Part shown: piece by piece, positions 1 to 13,400 of the stretch
Position numbering within the stretch: position 1 is the first letter of the stretch
Layout of the letters: each line of letters begins with the position of its first letter
Source: Glandiceps talaboti
Lineage: Eukaryota > Hemichordata > Enteropneusta > Spengelidae
Direction: 5' to 3'
Length of the DNA stretch: 64,000 nucleotides
NCBI RefSeq assembly: GCF_964340395.1
Contig: NC_135555.1
Span: 16,860,746 to 16,924,745, forward strand
Translations under genes and position numbers: made by a program
Notes under the pieces: model-generated
Database searches by the model: none
Told to the model about the DNA's origin: nothing
The model's input: only the letters and a program-made list of their open reading frames with translations

Positions 1-3000
1 CTGCGTTTTAACAGCTGCATTAGTGGCATCACGCCTCCTTCTTCCAGGATAGCCTTTTGAGTGTGTGAATTGTCTTGTGCCAACATGTGTATCGCTTCAA
101 TTGCACAGATCTGAAGGTCTCGGTTTTTCACACCCGCCAACATAATAATCGGTGAAGCACCTCCTTCATCGATAAATGCCGACTGGTTTTGCTCGTCGTT
201 TTTCACGATCTGAGCTACTGCTGTGGTTAATGCTGACAGTAGAGACTTGGAAGTGCAATCTTCATACAGTCCCACAAGTGCACTGAAACAACCGTGTGTG
301 TTTCCAATCGCTGGTTTGTGATCAGAGTTACCTTCTGCTATCAATCCGAGTGTGGTTACAACTTGTACTAAAATGTCCGCATCATTCATGGTTTGACACA
401 ACTTCACAAGTGCTGGAATAGCTGAATTATTCACCATCATATCAACATAATCACTGACTTTTGCAATCTGACAAAGTAGTTTGGCCGCCACGAGTATTAA
501 CTCCTTGTTGTTGGTCTTGAAGATTTTGAGAATTGCTGGAATGATACCTGCTTTCACGGCTTGCTCTTTGACTAACTGAGGCTCAATGATGTTTAGAAGA
601 ACTTGAAATACATGAATTTTTGTCACATCTGAAATTGTGCTCTTGATCACTTTGACGAGTATTGGAACACCATCGTTACTTACGAGTGGTTCCCAATATG
701 CCGCGATCTTATCATCTACTGGTGTGGTCAACTTTGAGAGTATTTTAGCACCAGCTTCAGCTTCTTCGTCAGAATCGGATGACACATATTTCAGGACTAA
801 TTTCCACACTGGTAGATCTTTATCGTCCTTATCAATAAAGTATCGGATGACATCTTCGTATTGATGGCTACAGCAAATCTCAATAACGCCTTGATTGTAA
901 TGATTTACATATCGTAAATCTGAAGAGAGATCAACCAGACATTTTACGGTCTCAAGGTTTCCACTTTCAACCGCTAAAAGTAACGGTGTCATATGACGGT
1001 CGTCTGCCGTTGGAAACTCCAGCTGATCTTCGCTGGCACTGACAAAACGTGTAATGGACTTGATAAAACCCCTAGCGGCAGCATGATGGATGTGACTCCA
1101 TCCGTTTTCATCTAATTCATTCATGATGGCCTTCTCCTTGGCGTATTCGTCTTTTTCTTGTTCGGCCGGTGCCCAGGTCCTTCCGGTGGAAGTCCCAACT
1201 CCCCTGAAATAAAATCACATAAACAAATATGCTGAATGAATAAAATCTACATTCATTTGATGAAAATTAAATTTCTTGTACATGTAATTTACATAGATTC
1301 ATTAAAATACAGCAACATACAAATTAGGACAAAACATACTTTGCAAAAATTTAAAATTAAAAGTACATGTATGCATTTCAACCAAAGTTTTGTGGAACAT
1401 CCATACAATCTGAACCCAAGTTAGGGGGTTAAGATAAGGTTGACAATAAACAAAGACCCTATAAGATACACCAACTTTGCATCAATGATTTAGTGGGCTT
1501 GATGCCCCTCCAACAGGTGTCTCAAATATATATTCATTATGCTGCAATATTCAGTAAATAAACTAACTAATATAAAGTGCAGTAGAAGTTTGCTACAATA
1601 GAATGTTCATACTCAGCTACAACATATCAACTTTAACATAAGGCTTACAGCAAAAAGTTACATTTGACAAAAATAAAAAAAAATGTTTGTTTCTGATAAC
1701 ATGACTTCAGAAAATAGGGTAGGTACTGCAAACTGTACATTGTAGGTCGGGATTTTAGTTTATTTTTACATTTTTTTTTTGTAATTACCCAAAGACAAGA
1801 TATCCATTGGTCATGAGACTTCCATAATAGTTAATGAGGTGTAAAAGAAGTAAATGAAGACAATTCTGTGATTCAGAAGTAGACAAACACAATATGCAGA
1901 CTGTGCTGTTATTGACAGAAATGGCATCGTTTCTCTCTGGATTGTGATTTAAAAAAAGAAAAGAAACCAAAGATACTTTGGCAAGAAAATCTACAGGAAA
2001 ATAGAAGTAAATTGTCACAGCGTTTAGGGTCAGCAGTTTAAACTCGGGTTGGTCAGGTCATTGGAAAAACATTTTTTTTTTCATTTGTCCTTAACACGTA
2101 AACAGGTTTTTTTTAAAGGTTGAGCTCAATATGATTCTGAATTTTCATTGAAAAAATATTTGAAAGCAGATTGTAAAATACTGAAAAGTGAAAAACATAG
2201 GTGGTAATGATTGGTCTGTCACCTTTTGATGACTGCAGTTGTACAACATCCACATCCTAAGTCTGTTTGAGAACATGTATTTGACAAGCAAAAACAGCAA
2301 ATAAACTATTTCATTTTTAATCTATTTTGTTTATTTGCTAAAATATTTACTGTACATTTTTTTAAATTAAACGGCAGTAAGTAGGTAAAATCTACCTAAC
2401 TTCTCAACATTTTTTTACCGCAATACCAGAGGTTCCCCACAAAGTTTTAATCAATGTATGGAGTTGAAGCTCTATGCAAGTCGCCCCCCCTCCCTGCATT
2501 AGTTTACTTACTATGAATGCCAATCATTAGCAAAAATATGTTGGAGTGACTGAATAATGGTTTCACCTGTGATATTTTGGGACTTGGACGAACACATTGT
2601 AATTGAATTTTTTTTACTAATATCAATACCAAGCTTCTTATCAACACAAGTGTTTGATATTTTTGTAAATATCAATGTTTATACACTCTGCTACCAATTA
2701 CACACTTGAATGTAATTTCTACTCTAAAAAAAAGCTAATTTCCTTCTAGCAATATAAAAATTTGGTATGTACGTTATATAGATTCGAAAGTAAATAAGAA
2801 AATTTAATTCACAGCTTGGTTGAAGGGGCAACAAAGCACAGCTGACAAACTTTAATCTGTAAGTCTTTGCTAATCTGCAATAAAACTTGTAGCTGATTAA
2901 AAAGATTTGCAAGCACTGGATTCTAAGCAACGACTATACATGTACGTACGCCTCGCTCGTCGAATCAAGATTCGAGTGAAAAGGGATTCGTTTTCGCACC

Positions 3001-3439
3001 TTTCTTGTGCTTGTGGACATCAATAATAAAGTATTTACTCATGTAATTAAAAAAAATTAAAAATCAATGTTAATAAATATATAAACACGTTAGTTATTCT
3101 CCTACCATAAAATTACAAAAACAAGTACAACGAAAAAATTACACTGGGACGGTAACTTGACAGCGTTCTTTAGTACATTAAGCATAACACAAACTCTTCA
3201 CTAGAAACCACCCTTCGTCGCGGCGACATGTTTCAATACAGCATCAGCGACGACGTCTTGTGATTGAATAGGCATACGTTTCAGCGTTATATATGTATAA
3301 TCGGAAGCCTCGCGGCCTCGGGCGATTCAATACCCCAGACAAGGTGACCAAATCAAATGATCTAACGTCCTTAATTTGCAACGATGGCAAATTATACCAG
3401 AAGCAATGTAATAGAAATCAGAACTCACGGTTTCTCCAT
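1..3439 (-). CDS. ANKAR: Ankyrin/armadillo repeat protein, 5' part (ANKAR-like), partial
   Basis: Two coding exons on the minus strand. Exon 1 is 3429-3439 (ATGGAGAAACC, then donor gtgagt). Exon 2 runs from 1203 leftward past the window edge, after acceptor atttcag. Joined, they give 404 residues beginning MEKPGVGTSTGRTW with no stop. Residues about 36-130 contain two to three ankyrin-like units (NGWSHIHHAAARG; MTPLLLAVESGNLETVKCL). From about 160 onward there are leucine-rich helical repeats of armadillo type (for example ALVKLCQTMNDADILVQVV, and IEAIHMLAQDNSHTQKAIL followed by EEGG). The ANK-then-ARM order is that of ANKAR. Vertebrate ANKAR has a long region ahead of the ankyrin repeats that is absent here, so this may be a shorter relative. 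Function unknown. A second in-phase first exon lies at 3691-3713. Family is fairly sure; the exact orthologue is not. Confidence 0.72.
1204..3428 (-). other. Intron 1 of the ANKAR-like gene
   Basis: AT-rich intron with no exon-like segment that I recognise. It holds one copy of a dispersed repeat (about 1655-2100) that recurs at 58000-58430, and a short C tract near 2485. The reading frames in it are short and show no similarity I know. Confidence 0.6.
1655..2100 (+). repeat. Dispersed repeat family C, copy 1
   Basis: This stretch matches 58000-58430 in the same orientation over about 430 bp with moderate divergence. Shared blocks include tgtttgtttctgataa, attggtca, atgaggtgtaa, gaagacaatt, acaatatgcagactgt and tttagggtc. 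No coding potential seen. Its 3' end resembles that of the family at 5160-5560, so the two may be related non-autonomous elements. Confidence 0.7.
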
Positions 3440-3497
3440 AGCGAATAATGTGTAAGTAGTGACACTGACAGAACTTCGTCTTTAGAAGTGCACGACG

Positions 3498-3510
3498 CGC
3501 GCCATCTTTG
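3498..3510 (-). promoter_or_regulatory. YY1-like site at the ANKAR-like gene start
   Basis: On the minus strand the sequence reads CAAAGATGGCGCG, close to the YY1 core AANATGGCG. It lies about 60-70 nt upstream of the exon 1 ATG and amid local CpGs that are rare elsewhere in this AT-rich window. This is a typical position for a YY1 site near a TATA-less start. No TATA box is obvious. Confidence 0.4.
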
Positions 3511-3690
3511 AAAAGTTTGATGGCTGACAGCGCACGACAACTGATATTGCAATAGTCTTAACCAATCACTTGTAGACCAACCCATTATGTTTTCATCTCA
3601 AATAAACCGTAAAATATCATGCAAACGCCATGTCAAGTATGAAACCTATCAGGTGCGAGGAATTTTAGAAACCAGGACTTGAAAACTTAC

Positions 3691-3713
3691 GTGAGACTCC
3701 CAAACATGGCCAT
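3691..3713 (-). other. Possible alternative first coding exon of the ANKAR-like gene
   Basis: On the minus strand, ATG at 3713 begins ATG GCC ATG TTT GGG AGT CTC AC, followed directly by a good donor (gtaagt) at 3690-3685. It ends in phase 2, exactly like exon 1 at 3429-3439, so splicing to the acceptor at 1203 would give MAMFGSLTGVGTST and stay in frame. Phase match and donor quality support it; no transcript evidence is available here. A chance match is possible because the exon is short. Confidence 0.4.
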
Positions 3714-4861
3714 GTTTGTGTTTCTACCCAACGAGTTGACCCGTAAATGCGGGTTACTGTCTTTCTGAGCTTCCCGTGCCCCTCGTCTCCCTGGCAAAAT
3801 CCCTATTCAATATTCCACAAAAGTAAATAATCGGTAAAAACTCACCTATATGAATAATTAAGCAGAAGCCAGGTGAAAAGAAATCAATAGACGTTCAGCC
3901 CCAATTCAGAGTTACGAGCCGAGCTTAGCAACACGTCGCGACCATAGTTGCAGTCAATCAATTATGCAAATCAAAACAATGACATATCGGTCAGCAAACA
4001 AATGGAAAGCTCCGCCTACTTCCTATCAATGCTATTCCTTTGCGCAAATCTTGGGTCGAGCAATAAATCCATGAATTACCCAGAGCTCAAATCAGCAGAG
4101 CTCTTTTCCCAAAGGAGTCCACCCGAAAAAAACGTGCATGTAATGTGGTTGGTTCCCCGGTTGGATTGGTAATCCCCATTGTGTATGTTCCCATCGTTAA
4201 ACTTTGTTCGAAAGGCAAGAGCAACCAGGGCGTTTTCCGGGTCATGGACTATTTTCACAGTAAGCCTTCGAAATATTCATGAAACTATATTATCAATTTT
4301 GTAGCCATTATAAATTGATCCGTCGACAGTATCTGAAGCCTGTTTTTAAATCAATGAAGGGTCGAATCTGAAATTCGATAATTTCCAACACACCTGTTCT
4401 GAAGAAATTACTTCTATAAAGTTCTAAGCTTAAATATTGGTACACAAAAATCATTTGAAAACTAAATTAATTTTAACATCGTTCACACTTATGATATTAC
4501 TGAGAAGCCTTGCGATCGAGTCTTAATTACAAATTCATAGCACGTATATTTTTGTCTGTCACTTTTCATGCTATTCATTGAAAGAAGACTCAGTTACCTA
4601 TTGTTGGACGTACAAAGCGTGTTTAATTTAGTCTCTGATGTCTGACCAAATAACGGCACAAAAACTAAATCGTAAAAGACGTACTGAGGGGGAGAGGTCG
4701 TGGTTTTATTGAAAAATCTCGCCTCAGATTTTTATGTATTCGCCATTTACCCTCTGTTCATAGCTGTTAAATAAACATGAAATTATTTGAATTGGCAACA
4801 TGATGGTTACGTTCACTGGCCTCTATTTTAAACACCTTTTTTTTCCTGTATAAAATGCCTA

Positions 4862-5160
4862 TTAAAGTGGCCGATATGGATGAGAATTTAGTATTTATTT
4901 TTAGTGTTTAATTGAAAAAAAAATAATATGAAACAACATATACCCAGCTCTTGTTTGTAACTCGGTAAATTGTAAGAAAAAAAAATTAAAAAGTGTGTAC
5001 AATGTTAATTGTACATACAATATTTACATACAAAATTTATTGAATTAACAAGGACTTTATTGATGCTGTTCTACATTTAGTTAGGAAAACGTAAGAAAAA
5101 CATGGTAAAATGTTTTTTTAATTAAAAACTGCAAAATGCATACCCATTTAGGCATAAAAA
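4862..5160 (+). mobile_element. Diverged copy of the ttaaagtggcc MITE
   Basis: The left end attaaagtggcc..atatggatgagaattt matches the element at 6197-6487. The interior has the same AT-rich character and the words 'acaaggactt' and 'gtaagaaaaa'. The right end is less clear (around 5150-5160). Confidence 0.6.
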
Positions 5161-5162
5161 AA

Positions 5163-5560
5163 TTTGTGTGGTTCTGATTACATTCAATTTTAAAATAGGT
5201 GGGGTTGGTAGATTTTTTTATTTTATTTTATTTTTTTTTTTTCATGTGTGTCTAGTTCAGGTTTTCCATTGTTTTCCGAATGGTCTCCGTGTTGTTTACG
5301 TCTTCCTATCAGATGTACAGTCATTACAGATTGGAAGAACAGTTTTATTTTGTCTTTTTGAAGTTGATGTCAGTTCTACACCCACTATTTCTTGCGAGAC
5401 TTCATGATTTTTGCGATTTTATTATCTTTTTCTCGAATATGCAAAAAAAAAGAGTTTAGGGTCAGCATGAAAAACTAGTTAGGGTTCGGTAACCGGAGCC
5501 AAACAACTTTTTTTCATTTGGCCTTATCATCCATATGGGCACTTTCAATAGTTGTTCATA
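5163..5560 (+). repeat. Dispersed repeat family B, copy 1
   Basis: Matches 58936-59325 in the same orientation for about 400 bp. Shared blocks include ttgtgtggttc, ttttccattgttttcc, cagatgtaca, cattacagattgga, cttgcgagactt and tttagggtca. The open frame here is a by-product of the repeat, not a gene. Non-autonomous element of unknown class. Confidence 0.75.
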
Positions 5561-6196
5561 TCTGTGGGATTTTTTCTTTTTTTAAAACTTTGGGGCGGGA
5601 GGGGGGGGGGGGTTGTCTTATAACTATCACTCACTGAAAATTGAGAAATGCGACAGTTTCATTTAGTGATCAAGAGGCTTTTAGAGAGAGAATTTCAATC
5701 ATACCAACCTGTGACGTCTACTGAGTGAGGTGATAATGAAAACAAGTGAAGATAAATAGAGCATATCAAATAACACAACAGAAATAGTGTACCCTATCAA
5801 TCAAACTGACTGTTACTGTTTGTCTTGCACTGCAGACATACAACACATTTTATACTGTATTTGCATCTCAATCCAAGGTGTTTCATCAAGAATAGAGAGC
5901 GTCTATGCATCAAGTAAAGATATACTTACTTTTGTGATTATTGTCCTCTGGCAAAACAATAACACAGACACTTTTGCTATCTGACTGAACATACCATGAT
6001 ACAGGCAAACAAAATTGTCAGCCCAGAGGGTTTACAGTCAGTTTCTGTGCTATCAAAACAACTTGTTGATCTTTCATAGCGGTTAAGTTAATAGAATATT
6101 GTGTCTCAGCAAATAGTCATTGTTTTGGCGCAATTTTACATGTCATGATTATCAAAGAGAATATTATCCAGAGGATCATTTTGCCTTAAAGTGTAG

Positions 6197-6487
6197 TTAA
6201 AGTGGCCATATGGATGAGAATTGGGGGTATTTATTTTGGATTTTTAATTTTTTTAAACAACTTTACTATTTTTTTTCTACTCAAAAAAAAAGATGCAAAG
6301 TGTAAAAGGTTGTTATTGTAAGTACAATAAAAAACAGTTTACACTACTTTTAATGTTTTGCAATTTATTGAGTAACAAACAAGGACTTGGTATATGGTAT
6401 TTCACATCGTTTTTTTTTATCAAGAAGAAAAACACTGTACAGTTGTTTTAATAAATACCTAATTCTCATCCATATGGCCACTTTTAA
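6197..6487. mobile_element. MITE-like element with about 27-bp terminal inverted repeats
   Basis: Left end ttaaagtggccatatggatg followed by agaatt; right end is its reverse complement (aattctcatccatatggcca then ctttt). The interior is AT-rich and non-coding. Related copies with the same left end start near 4862 and 9043. Small size, TIRs and several copies support a non-autonomous DNA transposon. Confidence 0.8.
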
Positions 6488-7486
6488 AGTACCATTGGGT
6501 GCAAAAATCCCCGGTCAATCAATGCAGTAGGTTTGTGCAAAAATGCATTCATTGAAATAAATGTGAACAATGCTGGTAAACATGATACATGTACGACAAT
6601 AACTGCGGTGTGTAAAAAAAGAGTGAACTTTATTTTTGGTATTATTTGACAACACATAGCATGGATATAAAGTTCTGTGGAAGAAGCACCAACACACTTC
6701 AATACTGAGGCTTTTAAGAATCAATGAAACAATATCATAAATTAAAAAAAGAAAATTTTGTGTCAACGTTTGAAACAAACTGAAATGCCATTTATCAAAT
6801 GTGTAAACTGTGGAACTGTAATTATTCATAATAAGGGGGATGAGAGGTTGTGATTTACTTATTATAAAGTAAATCAGAAATTAAATAAAGAATTGAGTTA
6901 TGTTTCTACGTGAGATTTTAATCACAAATGATTATGATATGGCTTTGTAAGTAAATAGTCCATAAACAGGATACTTTAATCATTCTTCAACTCCATCCTG
7001 ATTCCTGCAGTACATAGCAGTTTGTGTTATCAACTTTGACTGCAAGGCATTTCCTAGCCTTGTTTTCACTCTTTTACTCTCTTTTCATTATGACTCTCAC
7101 TGACCATTTTCACAATCCAGAGCATATTTTTCCTGGCATTAGTACCTCTCGCATTAATTAGCCACTATCAGTTCCATTTCTTTGAATGAGTGATGAATAT
7201 TTAAATGTAATGACACCGTGAGGATGTATCGCCAGGTATGTACGAGACAATCTGATTGGTTGTAGTGTGCGTGTACAAAGTGACTGAATTAGCTATTCAC
7301 AGATAATGCTTGCGTAGGTGAAAAATCTACACGTTGTCTCAGATGGTGATGTAAGGCGAGGTCTGTGGTTTTACAATGATGAAACAGACAAGCAGTTCAC
7401 TTCCAAAGCTCGAATATCAAACTGTTCCTGAATGAATACACAAAGAGGTCCCTTTTCACTGTCTTAAGTTCCTACACCACCTTATG

Positions 7487-10400
7487 TTATCTTCGTGTTA
7501 AGCATTGGTTGACTACTTGCAATAAAGAATTGTTCTCCAAGGCTGCTGCGACACGTTCTTTGTCTGAAAGTTGTTTGTTCACTGAAATAAACAAATAAAC
7601 AAAATAATCAGAAAGAAGCTATGAAACGCTGGACATAGTCCAGATTACGAATAACATCAATTATGTAAATGTACAAAATAAGTCGAAGCATATGTAAATA
7701 AGCAAAAAAAGTAATGAATATGTACTTCTGTAAAATACCAATCAATATGTCAATATGAAAAATAATAGAGTAAATATGCAAAACAGGTCATTAATATGTA
7801 AATATGCAAAATAAGTCATTAATATGTAAATATGCAAAATAAGTCACGAACATGTGAACATACAAAATAAGTAATAATGTAAACATGTAGTACACCCCTG
7901 ACAATGAGGACATGATGCTAGTGGAAAGTTGGGATTTGCTGCCAAAATTTACTCTAACTCTTGTGAGTAGAATTTGTATTTGTAACTATAGTAATATGCT
8001 TCATAAATATTGAATATGGATACACTGCTAATAACCATATATATGTATGTCGATAACAACAGACATTTTTGAAACAACAAGTTTACTGATGCCATATGCA
8101 TCTTTAAATGTTTGAATAATTTCCTATGAGTGCAGTTCTCAGCAATATCATTGCCAGATGAAGATGGCTGTAAGTCAAAATATTGCAAGTATCTGATATT
8201 TTTATTGCACTGTTAATTGATATAAGTAACTTTTATTGAGCTATTTTTAAAGGTTTATAAAAAAGAATTTTCCGTGACACAAGTTGTGAAAACTTTCAAT
8301 CCATGTTGCTGAGATCTTGTCTTAGACAGTTGACAAATAATACAAATCCAAATGACACATAATTTGATATTATTAGATATTATTCCCCCAATATTTTTCT
8401 TCGTTCAGCCAGCCAGCCAAGGAAAATATGAGTGACCTATGAAGTCCTTGTCACCATGAGTCGCTAGATGAGTAGTGGCAAACCCTTAGGTCACGAGTAT
8501 TTTCCAGCTGAATGAAGAAAATTATTGGGGAATAATATAATTATACCATTGCCAGTAATACTAAAGAAAAATCAAGGAAAGTATAAAATGGCAATTTTGA
8601 ACGTTTTGACTCGTATTTCGAAAACAGCAGATCCAGTGACGTAGATGTGCATTGTCACGACTTAGAAGCATGTATGAACCAGTGTATATATTCTACATTT
8701 TTTTGTTTAACTTGGCTCGTGTATAAGATTTCTTGTACCTGGATAATATATTAACAATATCCTATTAACGTGACAGTTTGATTTATGTTGCGATGAAGGT
8801 GAGAAACACACAGCTGCTTGGTTATGAAGGTCAACAGGGCTTAACAACAATCTTTTTAATCCTTCTATATAGCTTATCTCCTATCAATAAATTTGACACC
8901 TAAATGCTTCTGTACACTGATTGTCAAGTTACCAAAATTAAACAAATAAGTGTAAAAAAAAAACATCTAACACCTGCAAAGGTTACAGAACAATCAAATT
9001 CTTCGTGTTAAATATCAGAGGACACAATGAAATTATAAATAAAAATGGCCATATGAATGACAAATGGGTGTCCATTTTAAAATTTTTAATTAATAAAACA
9101 ACTTTAATATGTTTTTCTACTTGCAAATAAAAAAACAGCCCCATACGGCATTTGTACCTCGCTACCAAGTGCAACAAATGTTTTTTTTTTCAAATGTACA
9201 AAAAAGTTTGTTAGTGTATGTATATACAGGAAGTGATTTGTATACAATGTTAGTTATTAAACACAGATAATTACTCGTAGTCATATCTAAACACAAGTAA
9301 TCAAACTATTATAGTGCTTCCAATCAAAGTATGAACGAAAAACTACTGAACATGAACCATGGTCTCTGTCTTTGTAGGTCGGATCAACGATGTGCCGCAA
9401 TAGGGCACATCACTATTCAACAATAGCAAATTTTAAATTTGGCCCCTCTTACAGTTACCAAGGTTTTTGTCTATAAATACATCACTCAGTACATCTCATC
9501 ATGATGATATCTAGGCAGGTTTATTTACAACAATGAATAGTGCGTGACATCAAAGTAAACTGTTATTCAACTTTGCTGCTGTGTAGGCAATGCATGAGTG
9601 ACTACTATAGCTAAATCTGTATGTCAATGTATCAGGGCAAGTTCAGTAATGTATCAATATGTTGCAGTACTTCATCGTTCATACTTTGAAAACACTGTAA
9701 CGCATGGTAACATTTCAATACACGAGGACTAAGAAGCATTCCAAGACTGAATGTGATGTAATGATTAAACAAGTACTGTACATGTAACAACAATTAATTA
9801 TACTACATTTCATTTGAGAATTTTTCGTCTTATTTTCTGAATTTTAACAAAAATGTGTTACGGTTCTGAATAAACTTATGTTTTAGACAGGAAAAAATCA
9901 TTAATAAAAGAAGAGATATGATTGCAAGGTCAAAGGCATGACACATGGACTTTAATTAAATTCATAATGTATGACAGAACAAATGTGAATAGCGCCACCA
10001 AGTGGTCAGTTGCAAATATTTTTTTATTCCCAATGCAAGACTATTCAATATGAATCAAATCAATCAATAGGTTTTCTAGACATCACAAATATGAATCTAA
10101 TAATATCAATATTCACAGATTTCATACAAATTGCAATCTTTTGCCATCTGATTTTTCTGTAATAGTTCATTTTATAATATACCTAGTGATAATGCTGTGC
10201 CATGATTCACTAGAATCAGTCACGTGATAGGAAAATAGAATGACTATTTCCCTAGGGGAATAGTTCCATCAACTATTTCATGGTCATGTGACCACCCCGA
10301 GTTCACAGCAGGTCAAAATGGCAGCTTCTGATGATGTCGTCTGCCACTGGACGGTGAGTTCACAGCATGAGGTATATTATAAAACACATATTGCCTGGCC

Positions 10401-13400
10401 TGTATTCGGGCTATAGCACCCGTTCATTACCCCCTATTTCCATAGCATGTGATTCTGGTAACTCACAGTCCCTCGGGTGTAATAAACGGGTGCTATAGCC
10501 CGAATATAGGCCAGGCAATATGTGTTCACTAACTTTGTATTACATGTCTGTATGTTTGAATGTGCATTGGTAGGTTGACGGTCATTTACTGTATGTAATA
10601 TTTTCTGATTACATTCACTTCCTCTTGTACTCTCCCCAACCACACCATACACCTGCTACGTGTCTGTACACCACTCTACTCTCTCTGTATTAGTTATTTT
10701 GCTACCTTAACTAAAAACTCTAGTGAAAACCCTGAGATCAAAGATAACTTGCTGTATACAATGGACGCCAGCTGACTTGAAACAATAGTTGTCTCATACA
10801 ACACACTTATTAATATTGCTACACTTTCACAGAAATCCTCACGTATTTCATTATTTGTCATGACAACACTCTTCCTAAAATTATAACATTTCTTTGCATG
10901 TGCTACCATTACCTGAGCAGATTGTCACCCAATCATATACACTGTAACAACACACACTTCTTCTAAGCATGTCAACGGATTAAAACATAACCGCCCTAAT
11001 GTAATTTCTTTCATGGGAGACAATAAGATGTAGCAACATTAGCAAGAATTTTGTCCCAATTTTAAATATTGCGAGAGGAAGACACCAAAACATTCAAGAA
11101 AACTTATGTTATTGTACCTTCTGTAGCTTAGACAATGTTTCCGTTATAGAAAACAAGTATTATTTCTTAGCATTTTGTCCTCGTTATGATGAGCTGAGAA
11201 GGACATTCCTCCCAAGATGGTTTTACGCACACCGGTCATATGATTAATTTATATCACTGGTAAGCTCACAAAATGTCACAAAGTTAAATGAGCTGGCATG
11301 TTTCACCTATTATGCTTTCAAAATCAGAACCTAAGTTTTCATACATTGCTTCTATTATTTTTTCTGAACTGTAGATATATTTTGAGTTGTATGAGCTTTT
11401 TGGGCTGGTGACCTTTATTGCAAAGAAACAACCAAACCTTCAAATCTTTATGAATTTTGTCGAGAAAGACAACCAATTGTTTCAAACTTCATTATTTTTC
11501 GACTGTAGAACAAAATACAATCTGAATCATAAAAGGTGACGATGACTGTGATATTGAGAGAACTTAACGATCAAAATTCAGAACTTTTCTGAAAAGTTAA
11601 AAGGTAAATGCAATCTTACCTGCTGCTTCTGATGCATGTGAGCCAGGAGTAATGATAACATCCACCTGAAATCAACAAGAAATCACAACAAGAAATTAAG
11701 TCCTAAATTCTGAGGATAACATTCAAGATCTAAGTACAAGTTTGACGATACAGCGTGGAGTGGCCGGAATGGAGGAATGAACTTTGAGTTTGGACTCGAG
11801 GCATATTCAGGTATTGGAGTTCCAGCCATTTCTCATAACCACCACAAGAGGGGCCTGGGCGCCCCAAATTTGGCAAAAGTGAGGGCTAAAATCTTTTTTT
11901 TTTTATGGCCACTGGTTTGCATGAAGCAGTGAATGAAATGTGTACAAATTCTTGCCTACTGGCTCAAATTCGTATTAGTCTACAGAATCATACTTGGAGC
12001 ATTATGACGTACAACTAACATTGATTTCCATTGACAAGTATCATTCCGTGGACTAATACAAATTCAAGCCGGTCGCCAAGAATTTGTAGTCCGAGGAATC
12101 ATACCAGGAGCATCATGACGTAAAACTAACATTGATTTCGTGGAATTATATATAAATATATACACACCCACCCAATTGTAACTCACAGGTCTGCTACACT
12201 GGCTGAAGCTGAAGGGTAGCACATCAACATCAAATCAAAAATGAGAAGTATACCTTGTATTGTACTGGGTACTTGCGCAAAGTTATACAGAGCACACAAA
12301 ACTAAACTATCCAATGATTGGCTACATGTACAATAAGGACAATAGAGAATTGTATTTAACAACCAATCAGGATGATTCTTGTTAAGCTCATCAACATGGT
12401 AGAATCAAAGAATAGATATGCTAAGTGATGTTAAATACAGGCCAGATCTCCTCAAAGAGATGAACGAGGGCGCTCTACATTGCCCTACAAAACTCTGTCT
12501 TGCTCCAGATTCATAGGATATACCACAGAACTTGAATACTCTGTACATTAATTTTATATCATTAAACTGTGCCATACAGGACTACAAGAAATGAGAATGT
12601 GCTTTCATTTTTCTATTAGCAAAGAAAACGTGGATATTCATAAATCTATCTATACATCAAATGTAAAATGCTTGCCTTGTAGTAAGTTGTACAGATCGAG
12701 AAACTGTTTAGTCACATGTAACACAAAATGTTGTGACATCAAAATAGGCAAGCGTTGAAGAATTACCAGTGGTTCCTTTCATGTCAAATGACTCTCACCT
12801 TAAATCTCTGTGGCAATGACCTCAGCAACTTGACCCTGATGGAAAGACCAATCAACGTAGCCATACTACAATGTGGTATTGTTGGTGTGAAGTTCACTTT
12901 CACTTCACTTTCTTCATCATCTACCTGGGTTGTCAAATGTAAACACAAATAAGTACTTGAGGTTTCACACACAGTTGGGTTATACTATAGTTAAATTGAA
13001 TTTTCTGCGACAATAAAATCAGCATTTACCTCTACATGTGTCTGTTCCACCACATTGAGATCTTCCAACGTCAAAGGATGCTCCGGATCATTGATATTAC
13101 GGATAAGATGTACTGATGGTCAAGGAAACTTGCATTTCGTAGGCCATGATACAAATTTTGCAATTGCTTACCCTATCAGTCTCATTTCAAACTTGTGCAA
13201 ATAAAACTGTTGATTTTCAAACTGAACACAATTAAGTTTTCAGAGATCCATTATCAGAACTCAAACAAACACTGACTGCAGAGAATGGAAGTACAACTTC
13301 CATGCTGCAGAGAGAGAGAGAGAGTGTGTAAGTTGGGATATAAGTGACTCACTTCTGAAAATGTCCACTCTCTGGAGAGAAGGTTAGGGACATTGTCAGA

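Larger units (their letters stand above)
3714..7486. other. Intergenic region between the ANKAR-like gene and CIAO2B
   Basis: No gene recognised. It contains two copies of the ttaaagtggcc TIR element (from about 4862, and 6197-6487), one copy of a 400-bp dispersed family (5163-5560) and a G-rich run near 5597-5612. The 3' UTR of CIAO2B probably lies in its right part. ATTAAA on the minus strand near 6974 is one possible poly(A) signal, but I cannot choose between candidates. Confidence 0.55.

Noticed and set aside
13084-13160. GT-AG alternatives for CIAO2B exon 1-2 (acceptor catcag at 13112)
   Set aside because: None gives the conserved LIRNINDP frame with the available GT donors; the AT-AC solution fits exactly.
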